Below, one piece after another: positions 52,505 to 62,636 of a DNA stretch of 64,000 nucleotides (position 1 is its first letter; each line of letters starts with the position of its first letter). The position numbers were made by a program, and so were the translations under genes. The notes beneath the pieces are model-generated. The model was not told the DNA's origin and searched no databases. It was given only the letters and a program-made list of their open reading frames with translations. The DNA comes from an uncultured Flavobacteriales bacterium (GTDB lineage: Bacteria > Bacteroidota > Bacteroidia > Flavobacteriales_D > Crocinitomicaceae), in the NCBI GenBank assembly GCA_913054135.1, contig CAJXJK010000011.1, positions 62,001 to 126,000 on the forward strand. The letters are read 5' to 3'.

Positions 52505-54289
52505 ATGAATCGTCTAGTTCTTTGTATTTTCATTTTAACTTCTTTTGCTGGAATTTCTCAAATCTCAACTTTTGAGAAAAAAGGAAAGTTTGGACTCAAA
52601 TATGGTGATGAAATAATTCTCAAACCTAAGTACGACTCTATATTACTTGCAGACCCAGAAGTGAGTTCAGCCTTTAAAAAGAAAAAACTCTTCTTCATCA
52701 ATAATTCCACAAGCGAAACAGTTTTTAAAGGAAAGTCTGAATATCTTGAAGTCTTCCAACACGGCTCTGCCATCATCACAACAAAGAGTAAAAAAACGGG
52801 GGCTATTAACCAGAACGGAGACTACTTCATTGAACCTTCAAAATTCAATCAATTGACTTATCAGTTGGGATTACTTCATCTGATTGATACTAGCTATTAT
52901 GCAAAGTACAAACTATACGCAGGCAGTCAATTGATATCAGAGAATGCAAAGAAAATTGAAATTTTAAATGATTGGATAATTATTCATAGAACCGAGACAG
53001 AATCTCATACCCATACTCCTACCAAGGGGATTTTCAGAAAAAGAAGGACTACAATCACGACTACGAGCAGACATTGGATGGAGATTTATGACGGCTATTC
53101 TGGATTTGCGATTGATAAAAATGTGGATGAAATCATCTCTTATGATGATATGGTTGGATTAAAGGGAGCAACAGATTTTGATTTATATATGAATGGAAAC
53201 AAAGTCTTAGAGAGGGTAACATTTATGGATTCTAGAAATGATTCACTTTATGAAGGGTCCATTCAAAAAAGTATTTTAGAGAGAAAAGAAGGTGAAGCTG
53301 AAGACCGATTTTTACTCAATAAGAAAACAAAACAAGTTCTCGTTCATGGTCCTCACATCAAGTTTGACATCAATGAGAACACTATTTACGGTCATGGCGA
53401 CAATGACAATTTCAAGAATATTTACATCTATGATCTAAAGGGTAAACTCATTCGAAATGATTTGAAAGGCGGATGGAAAATTGATGAATCAAGGTTTATA
53501 TTTTCTGATAGTTTAGGAGAGTTCATAGCAAATGAAAATGGAGAACAATTGAGTAAACATTATTCTTCAATCTCTGATGCCAGTGAAGGAATTAGAAAGG
53601 TATTTTATGATTACAGTTATGGCTACATCAATGACTCTACCTGCGAAGAACTAGCCATTAACTGGCCAGTTGTAGGGGAAAGAATTTCATACGCTGGCGG
53701 CGGAGGACGAAGAAGAGGTCTGTTCAGAGGACTAGGAAGAGATTTAGGAAATTTTGGACGAAGATTAATTGGAAAACCAACGAAAGGAAGATCATCAGGC
53801 TATTCTCCAAAAGGAAGATCAGGTTCTGATATTATCATTTTAGATGATGGCCACGACTTCTATGAAGAGATGGCGATAGTTTGTCTAAACGGTCTGAGAA
53901 GAGATGCTAAATATGACAGTATTTATTCTTTTTACAGAAGTGATGCTATCTACAACTACATCTCTACTTCAGGAAAATTGATGAGTACAAAAAAATACAG
54001 CCACTGCTTACCGTTTAAAAATGGTTTGGCTTGGGTCAAGTTTGGCCGCTATTACTCGCGCATAAACAAAAATGGGAAAACGGTTAAAACAACTAAATAC
54101 ACTGAGATTGAAGAAGATGAACTTGGATTTTATAAGGTGAAGAAAGCTGGCAAATGGGGTGTGATTGACAGTGATGGAAAGTCAATGTTAGCATGCGAAC
54201 ATGCTATCTTGGATTATAAAGAAGGGGGCTACTACTCTAAGTATGAAGGAGTTGAAAAATTAGAATTAAATCTTCGTAAAGAAGAATGA
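52505..54289 (+). CDS. Secreted WG-repeat-like protein with Gly/Arg-rich insert
   Basis: 594 residues. Signal peptide (F-A-G-I-S-Q, about 20) and degenerate WG repeats: early G-K-F-G-L-K-Y-G-D and late G-K-W-G-V-I-D-S-D-G-K. A low-complexity Gly/Arg segment near 400-435 (R-R-R-G-L-F-R-G-L-G-R) and a Thr/Arg-rich one near 170-195 interrupt the beta-propeller-like fold. Function unknown. Confidence 0.72.
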   Translation: MNRLVLCIFILTSFAGISQISTFEKKGKFGLKYGDEIILKPKYDSILLADPEVSSAFKKKKLFFINNSTSETVFKGKSEYLEVFQHGSAIITTKSKKTGAINQNGDYFIEPSKFNQLTYQLGLLHLIDTSYYAKYKLYAGSQLISENAKKIEILNDWIIIHRTETESHTHTPTKGIFRKRRTTITTTSRHWMEIYDGYSGFAIDKNVDEIISYDDMVGLKGATDFDLYMNGNKVLERVTFMDSRNDSLYEGSIQKSILERKEGEAEDRFLLNKKTKQVLVHGPHIKFDINENTIYGHGDNDNFKNIYIYDLKGKLIRNDLKGGWKIDESRFIFSDSLGEFIANENGEQLSKHYSSISDASEGIRKVFYDYSYGYINDSTCEELAINWPVVGERISYAGGGGRRRGLFRGLGRDLGNFGRRLIGKPTKGRSSGYSPKGRSGSDIIILDDGHDFYEEMAIVCLNGLRRDAKYDSIYSFYRSDAIYNYISTSGKLMSTKKYSHCLPFKNGLAWVKFGRYYSRINKNGKTVKTTKYTEIEEDELGFYKVKKAGKWGVIDSDGKSMLACEHAILDYKEGGYYSKYEGVEKLELNLRKEE

Positions 54290-54351
54290 AACAATTATCA
54301 ATCAACAAAGTGAAAATTTAAACGCAGTAGATTTAGAGGAAATATATTTTC

Positions 54352-54365
54352 TAAATTTGCGCGCA
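54352..54365 (+). promoter_or_regulatory. gcvT -7 box TAAATTTG with GCGCGC start region
   Basis: TAAATTTGCGCGCA, identical in 14 bases to the fabI promoter; 14 bases before ATG 54380. Confidence 0.55.
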
Positions 54366-54379
54366 CAAAAAATTATAAA

Positions 54380-55462
54380 ATGAAGGATACTGCATTATCA
54401 AAAATACATGAGAGTTTAGGAGCAAAGATGGTTCCGTTTGCAGGCTATAACATGCCAGTACAATATGAAGGTGTGAAAGCCGAACACGAAGTGGTAAGAA
54501 CTGGAGTTGGTGTTTTTGACGTTTCTCACATGGGAGAATTCATGCTGAAAGGTGAAAGAGCATTAGACCTTATTCAATTGGTATCTTCTAATGATGCTTC
54601 TAAAATGGTAGACAATCAAGCACAGTATTCTTGTATGCCAAATAATGATGGAGGTATCGTTGATGATTTGATCATTTATAAAAAGAACGATAACGAATAT
54701 TTCTTGGTTGTAAACGCATCAAACATTGAGAAAGATTGGAATTGGATTTCTTCTCATAATGACATGGGTGTAGAAATGACAAACCTATCTGAAGAGTATT
54801 CTTTATTAGCCGTTCAGGGGCCAAAAGCTGCTGAGGCAATGCAAAGTCTTACACACTTAGACTTAGCGAATATCAAGTACTATACTTTTGATGAAGGAAC
54901 CTTTGCAGGAATCGATAACGTAATTGTTTCGGCAACGGGCTACACTGGTTCTGGTGGATTTGAGTTATACATCAAAAATGAAGATGCTGAAAAAGTTTGG
55001 AATGCTATTTTTGAAGCTGGAGCTGATTGGGGAATTAAACCAATTGGATTAGCAGCAAGGGATACATTAAGATTAGAAATGGGTTATTGCCTTTATGGTA
55101 ATGATATTAACGATTCAACTTCTCCATTAGAAGCTGGCTTAGGTTGGGTAACAAAATTCACAAAAAAGTTTATCAACTCTGAAGCACTGGCCGCTCAAAA
55201 AGAAGCTGGAATAACAAGAAAGTTAGTTGGATTTGAATTGGTTGAGAGAGGAATTCCTCGTCACGACTACCCTATCGTAGATGCTGACGGAAATGAAATA
55301 GGAATAGTAACTTCAGGAACTATGTCTCCTTCAACTGGAAAAGCAATTGGATTAGGATATGTGCCTAAAGATTTAAGCTCACCAGGATCCGAAATATTCA
55401 TTCAGGTTAGAAACAAAAACATCAAAGCTGTGGTAGTTAAGCCACCATTTTACAAAGCTTAA
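54380..55462 (+). CDS. gcvT: Aminomethyltransferase (glycine cleavage T protein)
   Basis: 360 residues, normal length. Start [36 protein letters not shown] (catalytic Asp), G-Y-T-G-S-G-G-F-E and R-D-T-L-R-L-E-M-G. It transfers the methylene group to tetrahydrofolate and releases ammonia. gcvH and gcvP are not nearby. Confidence 0.96.
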   Translation: MKDTALSKIHESLGAKMVPFAGYNMPVQYEGVKAEHEVVRTGVGVFDVSHMGEFMLKGERALDLIQLVSSNDASKMVDNQAQYSCMPNNDGGIVDDLIIYKKNDNEYFLVVNASNIEKDWNWISSHNDMGVEMTNLSEEYSLLAVQGPKAAEAMQSLTHLDLANIKYYTFDEGTFAGIDNVIVSATGYTGSGGFELYIKNEDAEKVWNAIFEAGADWGIKPIGLAARDTLRLEMGYCLYGNDINDSTSPLEAGLGWVTKFTKKFINSEALAAQKEAGITRKLVGFELVERGIPRHDYPIVDADGNEIGIVTSGTMSPSTGKAIGLGYVPKDLSSPGSEIFIQVRNKNIKAVVVKPPFYKA

Positions 55463-55482
55463 AAGAGAATATAATAAAAACA

Positions 55483-55517
55483 AAATCCCGTCCCGGTTGA
55501 ACCGAGATGGGATTTTT
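55483..55517 (+). terminator. Terminator of gcvT
   Basis: Stem AAATCCC-TC-CGGT / ACCG-GA-GGGATTT with a TGA loop, followed by TTTTTATG. Confidence 0.85.
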
Positions 55518-55534
55518 TATGTCTTTAATTTCGT

Positions 55535-58500
55535 TTATGCGATTTCAGGGTCTGCCATCTTCGGCTTCTCTTCTTTACCACTTTGATTCAGTTTCTTCAA
55601 TCTCTTCCATCCAAAGAAAGAAACTATACAAAGCAATAAAAATCCACCCACTGTAATTGGCACCCAAATAGGAATCGGAAGTGGATCTCCTTTAGCATAA
55701 GAATGTAATCCTGCTAAATAATAGTTCACACCAAAGAATGTCATAATAATTGAACCGTACGCCCAAAATGACCAGAAGCTAAATGCAAACTGACTTTTCA
55801 TTTTAGGGATAAATCGGATATGGAGAACAATAGCATAAACTAACACTGAAGCAAGCGCCCAGGTTTCTTTAGCATCCCAACCCCAGTATCTACCCCAACT
55901 TTCATTTGCCCAAACACCTCCTAAGAACGTTCCAATAGTAAGCATGAAAAGACCAATCATAATCGTCATTTCAGCCACATTTGAAACCTCTTTCGTCACT
56001 AAAGTCAATGTTTTTCTGTTCTTGTTATTTGCAAATATGTAAGTACACAAGTTGATTAAGCTCATCACCGAGCCAAGGCCCAAGAATCCATAACTACCAG
56101 TAATTATGGCAACATGAATCATCAACCAATAGGATTGTAGTACCGGAACCAAATCAGTAATAACCGGATCCATGTGATTCATATGAGCTACAAACAACAT
56201 CAACCAAGCAAGAATTCCAACAGCACCAATTACAACTTTCGATTTTAGGTAAAACAGAAGTCCAGCCCCAACAGTGACCCATGAAATAAATACTACTGCC
56301 TCATAACCATTACTCCAAGGAGCGTGACCTGATAAATACCATCTCAATCCTAATCCAAATCCATGATAGAGAAATAAACCACCAAAAATAAGGGCAGTAA
56401 TTCTTATTGGCCATTTCAAGTTCCAGCCCGGAATAAACATTTGCAGAAAAACTAAAATCAACGAGAATAAACCAAGAAGTAAATAAGAGAACTGAACCTT
56501 TTGAAAAATGTCAGCCTCATTGTACCAAATCTCTAAACCTAAAACAGTGTCTGACATTAATACTGCAGGATCAGCCGCTTTTTGCTGGTAAACATCAATG
56601 AGGTCAACTGCCTGATCAGCCTCTGACCAATCACCTGATTCATATCCCTTCAAAATTCCGTTGAAATATAATTTCATGGCCCCTTGAACGAAAGTTGAAT
56701 CCTCTTCACTAAACTCACCGTTCAATTCTAAATAGCTGTAAAAAGCACTTTTATCCTCGGCAGGATTAGGAAAGATTTTTAAGTATGAATAGTTGAATAA
56801 ACCAAACATGATGTTAACACGTTCATCCGTCTTCAAAATGTTCTTATCGTATTGAGATCTATTTGCAGGCTTCTTGATTCGCGCATCTTCAGCTTCTTCG
56901 GCCAATAAGTAGGTAATGCCAGTCTCGGTGAAAAACAAGAAATCAGACAAAGCACCATACTTTCCTACAATATTATATTCCTCTCTTACACCTGTCCCTG
57001 ATATATAAATGAATGGTTCTTGAAACCAAGCAGGATTAGTATGAATACCCAAAAACACTTGCATTGGGTTCATCTCTTTATACTCTGTTCCTCTATGAAT
57101 TTTTCTTACCAATTCATCCGCCACTGTATGCACAGGTGAAAATCTACCCGTATAACTCTGAATCATTAATTCAGAAAACTTCGCAGCATGTGCTTCATCT
57201 ACAATTTGAAGCTCTGTAGTCTCTTGAGCTGATGAATTGAAGCCACCCAAAGTCATCAAAAACAATAGAACCGCAATTCCTTCTCTCTTCGCTCTAACTT
57301 CAGTTGTCTTTCTTGAAAGCTTTCTAAACCTTCCTTCTCTTGCCATCAGATTGATAATGAAGCCAATTGCTAAAAACAGATATCCTAAATAAGTAAGTAT
57401 TGTTCCTGGATTATCGTGATTCACACTTAATATAGTTCCGAGCTCATCTTTATCATATGAAGATTGGAAGAAACGATATCCTTCATAATCTAAAACTGTA
57501 TTCATGAAAATTCTATGCTCCTCTTCTACCCCCTTCTCTAAGTCAATCAAGGTCACTTCACTTGCAAATGAAGCCGGATTCATTGTTCCTGGATAGTTGT
57601 CTAATTGAAAGTCTCTTAACTCAATCATGAACGGAATCTCAATATCTTTTGAACCATAACCAATTTCAAAATTTAAGCCATCTTGCTCAAAAAGAAAGGT
57701 TTGAGCTTCAATTCCTTTTCCACCTTTGATAATGTGATTCTGCTCTTCTCCGCCATCAACTGATACCGCTAAATCAATACCCATTAATCCCATTAAATCT
57801 TGGTCGCTCTCAAATGTCTCAAGCTTTGCTCCTAAATAATAGTTTTTGAAAACGAATTGCTCATTACCGACAGTATATAAGCGTTTAGGTATAAATTCTT
57901 GAATACTATCTCTCTTAATTGAACCTTGAGATTGATCTGACATTTGAAAGTATCCCAGATCAAAAGGCGATAAGACATAAATCCCTGAATCTGTTTCAAA
58001 AATATTGATGGCATCTGTATACACATCATTATTGAAAGCCACCTTTATTCCACTATCAAACACCTTAATCTCACCTTCTCTCAAATAGTTTGATTGCATG
58101 CCATTGGTAACTAAATCAATGTATGCATCTCCGCCCGCAGTCGGAATCAAAGAATCTTTTGGGTTTTTAAAAACGTCAGCCGTTTTAATCTCAACGTTTT
58201 TTCCTTTGAATTCAAAATTATATTCTAAGTAATTATTGTGATTAAACAGAAAGCTAAATGGATGATTCCAAACAATTGATTCACTTGTATAAGCTTCGGC
58301 ATTTGTATCAATAACGAACTTCACTTCATCAGTCCACTGATCAACATTATCGTGAACTTTTACTTGTAAATAGCTTTCAGCAGAGATGATTGTACTTGAA
58401 GCTTCGCCTTCACGAATCATCATAACACCTTCAAAACCAAACAATCTAGTAACCAGCGCTCCTAATACAATCACTAAAAATGCTGCATGAAAAAGAAGAC

Positions 58501-58732
58501 TACTGATCTTCTTCCATCTCAATAGTTTAAATCTAAAGATGTTATAAATGAGAGAAATAGAGAGGTAAAATAAAATAAATCCGAACCAATTAGCTGCGTA
58601 AACCCATTTGTAAGCGATTAATCTTCCGAAATCATTTTCAACAAATGTTGCCCATCCTATCGCGAGAAAAAATAGCAGTAAAAACAACACCATCAGAGGC
58701 ATTGAAAAGATTTTATTGAATGTTTTTGTCAT
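55535..58732 (-). CDS. Fused cytochrome c biogenesis protein CcsB-CcsA
   Basis: 1065 residues. The N-terminal ResB/CcsB part (about 1-460) has three helices, then a large periplasmic loop and a fourth helix. A hydrophilic segment of about 260 residues follows, starting after F-N-S-S-A-Q, which looks like a signal-peptide cut site. The C-terminal CcsA part (about 745-1045) has eight helices and the haem motif W-G-R-Y-W-G-W-D-A-K-E-T-W-A-L. The fusion is the system II haem exporter and cytochrome c synthetase. Own -7 box at 58766-58773. Confidence 0.92.
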   Translation of the reverse strand: MTKTFNKIFSMPLMVLFLLLFFLAIGWATFVENDFGRLIAYKWVYAANWFGFILFYLSISLIYNIFRFKLLRWKKISSLLFHAAFLVIVLGALVTRLFGFEGVMMIREGEASSTIISAESYLQVKVHDNVDQWTDEVKFVIDTNAEAYTSESIVWNHPFSFLFNHNNYLEYNFEFKGKNVEIKTADVFKNPKDSLIPTAGGDAYIDLVTNGMQSNYLREGEIKVFDSGIKVAFNNDVYTDAINIFETDSGIYVLSPFDLGYFQMSDQSQGSIKRDSIQEFIPKRLYTVGNEQFVFKNYYLGAKLETFESDQDLMGLMGIDLAVSVDGGEEQNHIIKGGKGIEAQTFLFEQDGLNFEIGYGSKDIEIPFMIELRDFQLDNYPGTMNPASFASEVTLIDLEKGVEEEHRIFMNTVLDYEGYRFFQSSYDKDELGTILSVNHDNPGTILTYLGYLFLAIGFIINLMAREGRFRKLSRKTTEVRAKREGIAVLLFLMTLGGFNSSAQETTELQIVDEAHAAKFSELMIQSYTGRFSPVHTVADELVRKIHRGTEYKEMNPMQVFLGIHTNPAWFQEPFIYISGTGVREEYNIVGKYGALSDFLFFTETGITYLLAEEAEDARIKKPANRSQYDKNILKTDERVNIMFGLFNYSYLKIFPNPAEDKSAFYSYLELNGEFSEEDSTFVQGAMKLYFNGILKGYESGDWSEADQAVDLIDVYQQKAADPAVLMSDTVLGLEIWYNEADIFQKVQFSYLLLGLFSLILVFLQMFIPGWNLKWPIRITALIFGGLFLYHGFGLGLRWYLSGHAPWSNGYEAVVFISWVTVGAGLLFYLKSKVVIGAVGILAWLMLFVAHMNHMDPVITDLVPVLQSYWLMIHVAIITGSYGFLGLGSVMSLINLCTYIFANNKNRKTLTLVTKEVSNVAEMTIMIGLFMLTIGTFLGGVWANESWGRYWGWDAKETWALASVLVYAIVLHIRFIPKMKSQFAFSFWSFWAYGSIIMTFFGVNYYLAGLHSYAKGDPLPIPIWVPITVGGFLLLCIVSFFGWKRLKKLNQSGKEEKPKMADPEIA

Positions 58733-58765
58733 CTAAGCTGTATACTTTTGGCAATTCAGGGTATA

Positions 58766-58800
58766 CAAAGTTAATCCTAATTTTTTATTCAGATTTCAAA
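58766..58800 (-). promoter_or_regulatory. ccsBA promoter, TTTG-N23-TAACTTTG
   Basis: Minus strand -33 TTTG (58797-58800) and exact -7 TAACTTTG (58766-58773). The 310-base gap 58733-59042 holds only this and the secDF promoter; I see no other gene in it. Confidence 0.5.
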
Positions 58801-58985
58801 TCAACAATTATTCAATGAGTACTGCAAAATTCTCAATTTATCGTCAGGATATGGGAGCGGAATTTCAATTCGTAATGAGAATTCTGTTTGCTTTTTTTTA
58901 CGCCCATTTCAATCGACCTGAAACCTAGATATTTAGGACGTTTTCTTAAAGAATTCTAATATTTCTTTAATAAGGTGTCAATTCA

Positions 58986-59016
58986 TTGGTTTATTCTAAT
59001 TGAAGTTCTATATTTG
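58986..59016 (+). promoter_or_regulatory. secDF promoter, TTG-N20-TATATTTG
   Basis: -33 TTG at 58986-58988 and exact -7 TATATTTG at 59009-59016, spaced 20 bases, 26 bases before ATG 59043. Confidence 0.65.
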
Positions 59017-59042
59017 CACCCGTTAAAAAGTACATATACAAA

Positions 59043-62000
59043 ATGAGAAACAAAGGATTTTTTTGGTCAATCACGATAGCGTTAGCATTAGCGTGTGTAT
59101 ACCAACTTTCTTTTACTTGGGCGACAAGCGGAGTAGAGGCAGATGCAGATGATTATGCACAAGAGAAATTAGACTCTCTTCTTAATCCAGCATTCAATGT
59201 CGACTACGTAGTGCTTGACAGAGACACATTAGTGCCTTCTGACAGCAAAGACTCTGGAATCATCATCAACTTTTACGTAGATGAGTATTTAAGAGATGTA
59301 GCCAATGAGAAAGTTTACATGGGTTACACATATGCCGAATGTCAAAAGAACGAGATCAATTTAGGATTAGACCTGCAGGGAGGAATGAGTGTAACACTCG
59401 AAATTTCTATCCCTGAATTGGTAAGTAAGTTAGCTGGAGACACTAGAAACCCAGCATTTAGAGCAGCAATGACAGCAGCCGGAACCAGAACAGATGCTGG
59501 TGAAGGAGCATTTATTGAGATGTTTGTTGAAGAATGGGAAAGCGCTAATAAGGACACACCTTTAGCTAAGATCTTCTACATTAGAAATCAAGATAACTTA
59601 AAGTCAGATGCAACAAATGCTGAAGTAGCGTCATTCTTAAACGAACAAGCAAACGGAGCCTTAGATGGTGTTGAAGTAATTATTGAGAAAAGGGTAAACA
59701 CATTTGGTGTTGCTCAACCAACAATTCAAAAACTACCTGGAACAAACAGAATTTTCGTTGAGCTTCCTGGTGTTAAGGATAGAGCCTCTGTAAGACGTAA
59801 GTTGCAACAAACTGCCAACCTAGAGTTTTATGAAGTTTACGATCCAAGTACATCTAACATTGGTGAATTAGTATTCTCAGCAAATTTTGAAAACACTTTA
59901 AAGAAAGCTCTTTATGGTGACGAAGAAATTGAAGAGGTAAAAGACACTACTGTTTCAGATTCAACTTCACTAATAAATGAATTATTAGGTGATGAAGATG
60001 GAATTGATGCAATGTTAGGAGATGAGAATCCTGAGACTGCTGAAGTTTCTGAAGATGAAGTTCTAGATTCTGCAACTATCGCAAACATGTCGATAGCTGA
60101 GAAAAAGAAAGAGTTCCCAATTCAAATGGTTCTTTTCCCGAATATCAGAATGAACCCTGAAACTCAACAGCAAATGTGGGGTACAGGTGCATTAGGATAC
60201 TCTGCAGTGAAAGATACTTCTGAAGTTATGTCTAAACTGAATCACCCTTCAGTTCAAGATCAATTACCTGAAGATGTTCGTTTCATGTGGGATGCTAAAG
60301 AAGCTGAAGACCAAGAAACTGGAATTCCAATCGGAATCATCTACCTATACGCAATTAAAGTTCCTTCAACAGGCGCAAAGGTTGATGGAAATGACATTGA
60401 TGATTCTTATCACAGAGCATCTCAAAAAATGAACGGTTCATATGAGGTTATCCTTAATATGACAACTACAGGAGCTGAGAAATGGGAAGAAATGACTACT
60501 GCTAATATCGGACGTCCGGTTGCAGTGACTATGGACGACTATGTATTTACCGCTCCAACTATTAACGAAGCACTTTCAACTACTTGTGTAATTACTGGTG
60601 ACTTCGATTTATATGAGTCAAGAGATTTATCTGGATTATTAAATGCTGGTGCACTTCCTGCTCCGGTAAACATTGTTGATGAAACAGTAGTTGGACCATC
60701 ATTAGGTGCATCTAACGTTACTTCAGGATTGTGGTCATTCGTATTTGCTTTATGTCTTGTACTATGTTACATGGTATTCTATTACAGCAAAGCTGGTTTG
60801 ATTGCAGATTTAGCCTTAGTAATAAACGTATTCTTCTTGATTGGTGCACTGGCATCAATGAAAGCAATTTTAACCTTACCTGGTATAGCCGGGATTGTAC
60901 TGACAATTGGTATGTCGGTGGATGCCAACGTACTGATCTTTGAGCGTATTCGTGAGGAGCTGAGACATGGTAAAGGAACTAAAGCTGCCGTTAAAGATGG
61001 TTATCAAAAAGCATTGGCGGCAATTTTGGATGCAAACATCACTACTTTATTAACAGGTATCGTACTTGCTACATTCGGAACAGGACCTATTAAAGGATTC
61101 GCAACTACGTTAATCATTGGTATTTTCACTTCGTTCTTCGCAGCTGTAATTATCACAAGATTAATTGTTTCTTCATTCTTAGACAAAGACAAGAACGTTT
61201 CGTTCTCAACTAAGATGACTGAAAACTGGTTTACTAAAACGGCCGTTCCTTTCGTAAGAAAGAGAAAGTTATTCTATGTAATCTCTGGTGCTATTGTTCT
61301 TTTAGGAATTGGATCATTGATGACAAGATCACTTGATTTTGGTGTTGACTTTACTGGTGGACGTCAGTTCGTAGTAAACTTTAAAGATGCTCCGGCTGAT
61401 AACGACAAGATTAGAGAAAACCTAACAGTAGTATTTGAAGGACAAGCGCCTACCGTGAAAATGGTTGAGGATACTTACACTTCAATGATTACAACTAAGT
61501 ATAACGTGAATTCAAGTGGTGAAGACGCAAATACATTAGTTGAAACTAAACTTCAAGAAGGATTAGTTGAGTTTGGTGAAAATGAAATCATATCTACAAA
61601 TATGATTGCGCCTACAATCTCAAAAGATTTGAAAACTAATTCATTGTACGCAATCGGATTCTCGTTATTGATCATCTTCTTATACATCTTATTTAGATTT
61701 AGAAAATGGCAATTCGGATTGGGAGCACTTATAGCAATGGCACATGATGTTATCGTTGTACTTGCACTGTTCTCATTGTTCTGGGGGATCTTACCATTCT
61801 CAATGGAGATTGACCAAGCCTTTATAGCGGCCATACTGACCGTAGTAGGTTACTCGATAAATGATACGGTTGTTGTATTTGATAGAATTAGAGAATATTT
61901 AAAAATCCATACTAAGAAAGACCAGAAAGAGGTGATTAACATGGCGCTTAACTCAACATTGAGTAGAACCGTGAATACATCTGTATCTACCTTCATAGTA

Positions 62001-62156
62001 TTGTTGATCATCTTCATCTTTGGAGGAGACGCAATTAAAGGATTTACATTCGCATTAATGATTGGTGTTGTAGTAGGAACGTACTCTTCACTATTTATTG
62101 CTACTCCAGCAGTGATTGACTTTTCAAAAAAAGCAGGACCTAAAGAAGTAGAATAA
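59043..62156 (+). CDS. secDF: Protein translocase subunit SecDF (fused)
   Basis: 1037 residues. SecD half: first helix, large periplasmic domain with N-L-G-L-D-L-Q-G-G-M, R-V-N-T-F-G-V-A-Q-P and L-P-G, then five helices with D-A-N-V-L-I-F-E-R-I-R-E-E. SecF half: starts about residue 740, D-F-G-V-D-F-T-G-G-R and S-I-N-D-T-V-V-V-F-D-R-I-R-E. It uses the proton-motive force to pull Sec substrates outward. An acidic insert (about 300-350, rich in Asp and Glu) in the periplasmic domain is absent from E. coli SecD. Confidence 0.96.
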   Translation: MRNKGFFWSITIALALACVYQLSFTWATSGVEADADDYAQEKLDSLLNPAFNVDYVVLDRDTLVPSDSKDSGIIINFYVDEYLRDVANEKVYMGYTYAECQKNEINLGLDLQGGMSVTLEISIPELVSKLAGDTRNPAFRAAMTAAGTRTDAGEGAFIEMFVEEWESANKDTPLAKIFYIRNQDNLKSDATNAEVASFLNEQANGALDGVEVIIEKRVNTFGVAQPTIQKLPGTNRIFVELPGVKDRASVRRKLQQTANLEFYEVYDPSTSNIGELVFSANFENTLKKALYGDEEIEEVKDTTVSDSTSLINELLGDEDGIDAMLGDENPETAEVSEDEVLDSATIANMSIAEKKKEFPIQMVLFPNIRMNPETQQQMWGTGALGYSAVKDTSEVMSKLNHPSVQDQLPEDVRFMWDAKEAEDQETGIPIGIIYLYAIKVPSTGAKVDGNDIDDSYHRASQKMNGSYEVILNMTTTGAEKWEEMTTANIGRPVAVTMDDYVFTAPTINEALSTTCVITGDFDLYESRDLSGLLNAGALPAPVNIVDETVVGPSLGASNVTSGLWSFVFALCLVLCYMVFYYSKAGLIADLALVINVFFLIGALASMKAILTLPGIAGIVLTIGMSVDANVLIFERIREELRHGKGTKAAVKDGYQKALAAILDANITTLLTGIVLATFGTGPIKGFATTLIIGIFTSFFAAVIITRLIVSSFLDKDKNVSFSTKMTENWFTKTAVPFVRKRKLFYVISGAIVLLGIGSLMTRSLDFGVDFTGGRQFVVNFKDAPADNDKIRENLTVVFEGQAPTVKMVEDTYTSMITTKYNVNSSGEDANTLVETKLQEGLVEFGENEIISTNMIAPTISKDLKTNSLYAIGFSLLIIFLYILFRFRKWQFGLGALIAMAHDVIVVLALFSLFWGILPFSMEIDQAFIAAILTVVGYSINDTVVVFDRIREYLKIHTKKDQKEVINMALNSTLSRTVNTSVSTFIVLLIIFIFGGDAIKGFTFALMIGVVVGTYSSLFIATPAVIDFSKKAGPKEVE

Positions 62157-62178
62157 ACCAAAGAAAATTGGTAATTTT

Positions 62179-62219
62179 AGCCCTGACTTCCGATTTCGGA
62201 CCGTCAGGGCTTTTTTTTT
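62179..62219 (+). terminator. Terminator of secDF
   Basis: Stem AGCCCTGAC / GTCAGGGCT with an inner TCCGA / TCGGA stem, followed by a run of nine T. Confidence 0.92.
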
Positions 62220-62231
62220 GCATATAATTAA

Positions 62232-62636
62232 ATGGTATTACTCTTTTTAAATAGTTTGGGAACTTGGGAGGTTGTGTTAATCATGGCTGTCGTTCTTATG
62301 TTGTTTGGATCAAAGGGATTACCGGGCATTGCAAAAAATTTAGGAAAAGGGATGCGTGAAATCAGAACGGCATCAAATGAAATCAAAAGAGATATTCAAA
62401 ACTCTGCGCTAGACATGCGTAAAGACATGGGTGTAGAAAATCCTCTTGATGAACTGCCCAAGCTAAATAAGATCTTTGACGAAGATTCAGAAAGTTCGGT
62501 TCAGGTTGACTCGAATAAGGTTTCTATTGAAGAGGCAGAAGGAACCGTGAAGGTGGATGACATTGCTCAAACAAATGATTCTGCATCAGAGCAAGTTGAA
62601 GACGAGAGCACCAATAAGGCCGAAGAAGAAGCATGA
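62232..62636 (+). CDS. tatA: Twin-arginine translocase subunit TatA/TatE
   Basis: 134 residues. Short N-terminus, one membrane helix (about 10-27) reading W-E-V-V-L-I-M-A-V-V-L-M-L-F-G, hinge G-S-K-G-L-P-G, amphipathic helix and an acidic tail longer than usual. Forms the pore of the Tat pathway for folded proteins. ATG 13 bases after the secDF terminator; overlaps the next gene by four bases. Confidence 0.88.
   Translation: MVLLFLNSLGTWEVVLIMAVVLMLFGSKGLPGIAKNLGKGMREIRTASNEIKRDIQNSALDMRKDMGVENPLDELPKLNKIFDEDSESSVQVDSNKVSIEEAEGTVKVDDIAQTNDSASEQVEDESTNKAEEEA

Noticed and set aside
58733-59042. A small gene or tRNA in the 310-base gap
   Set aside because: No cloverleaf, no open frame of length with a start; the gap is explained by two divergent promoters.
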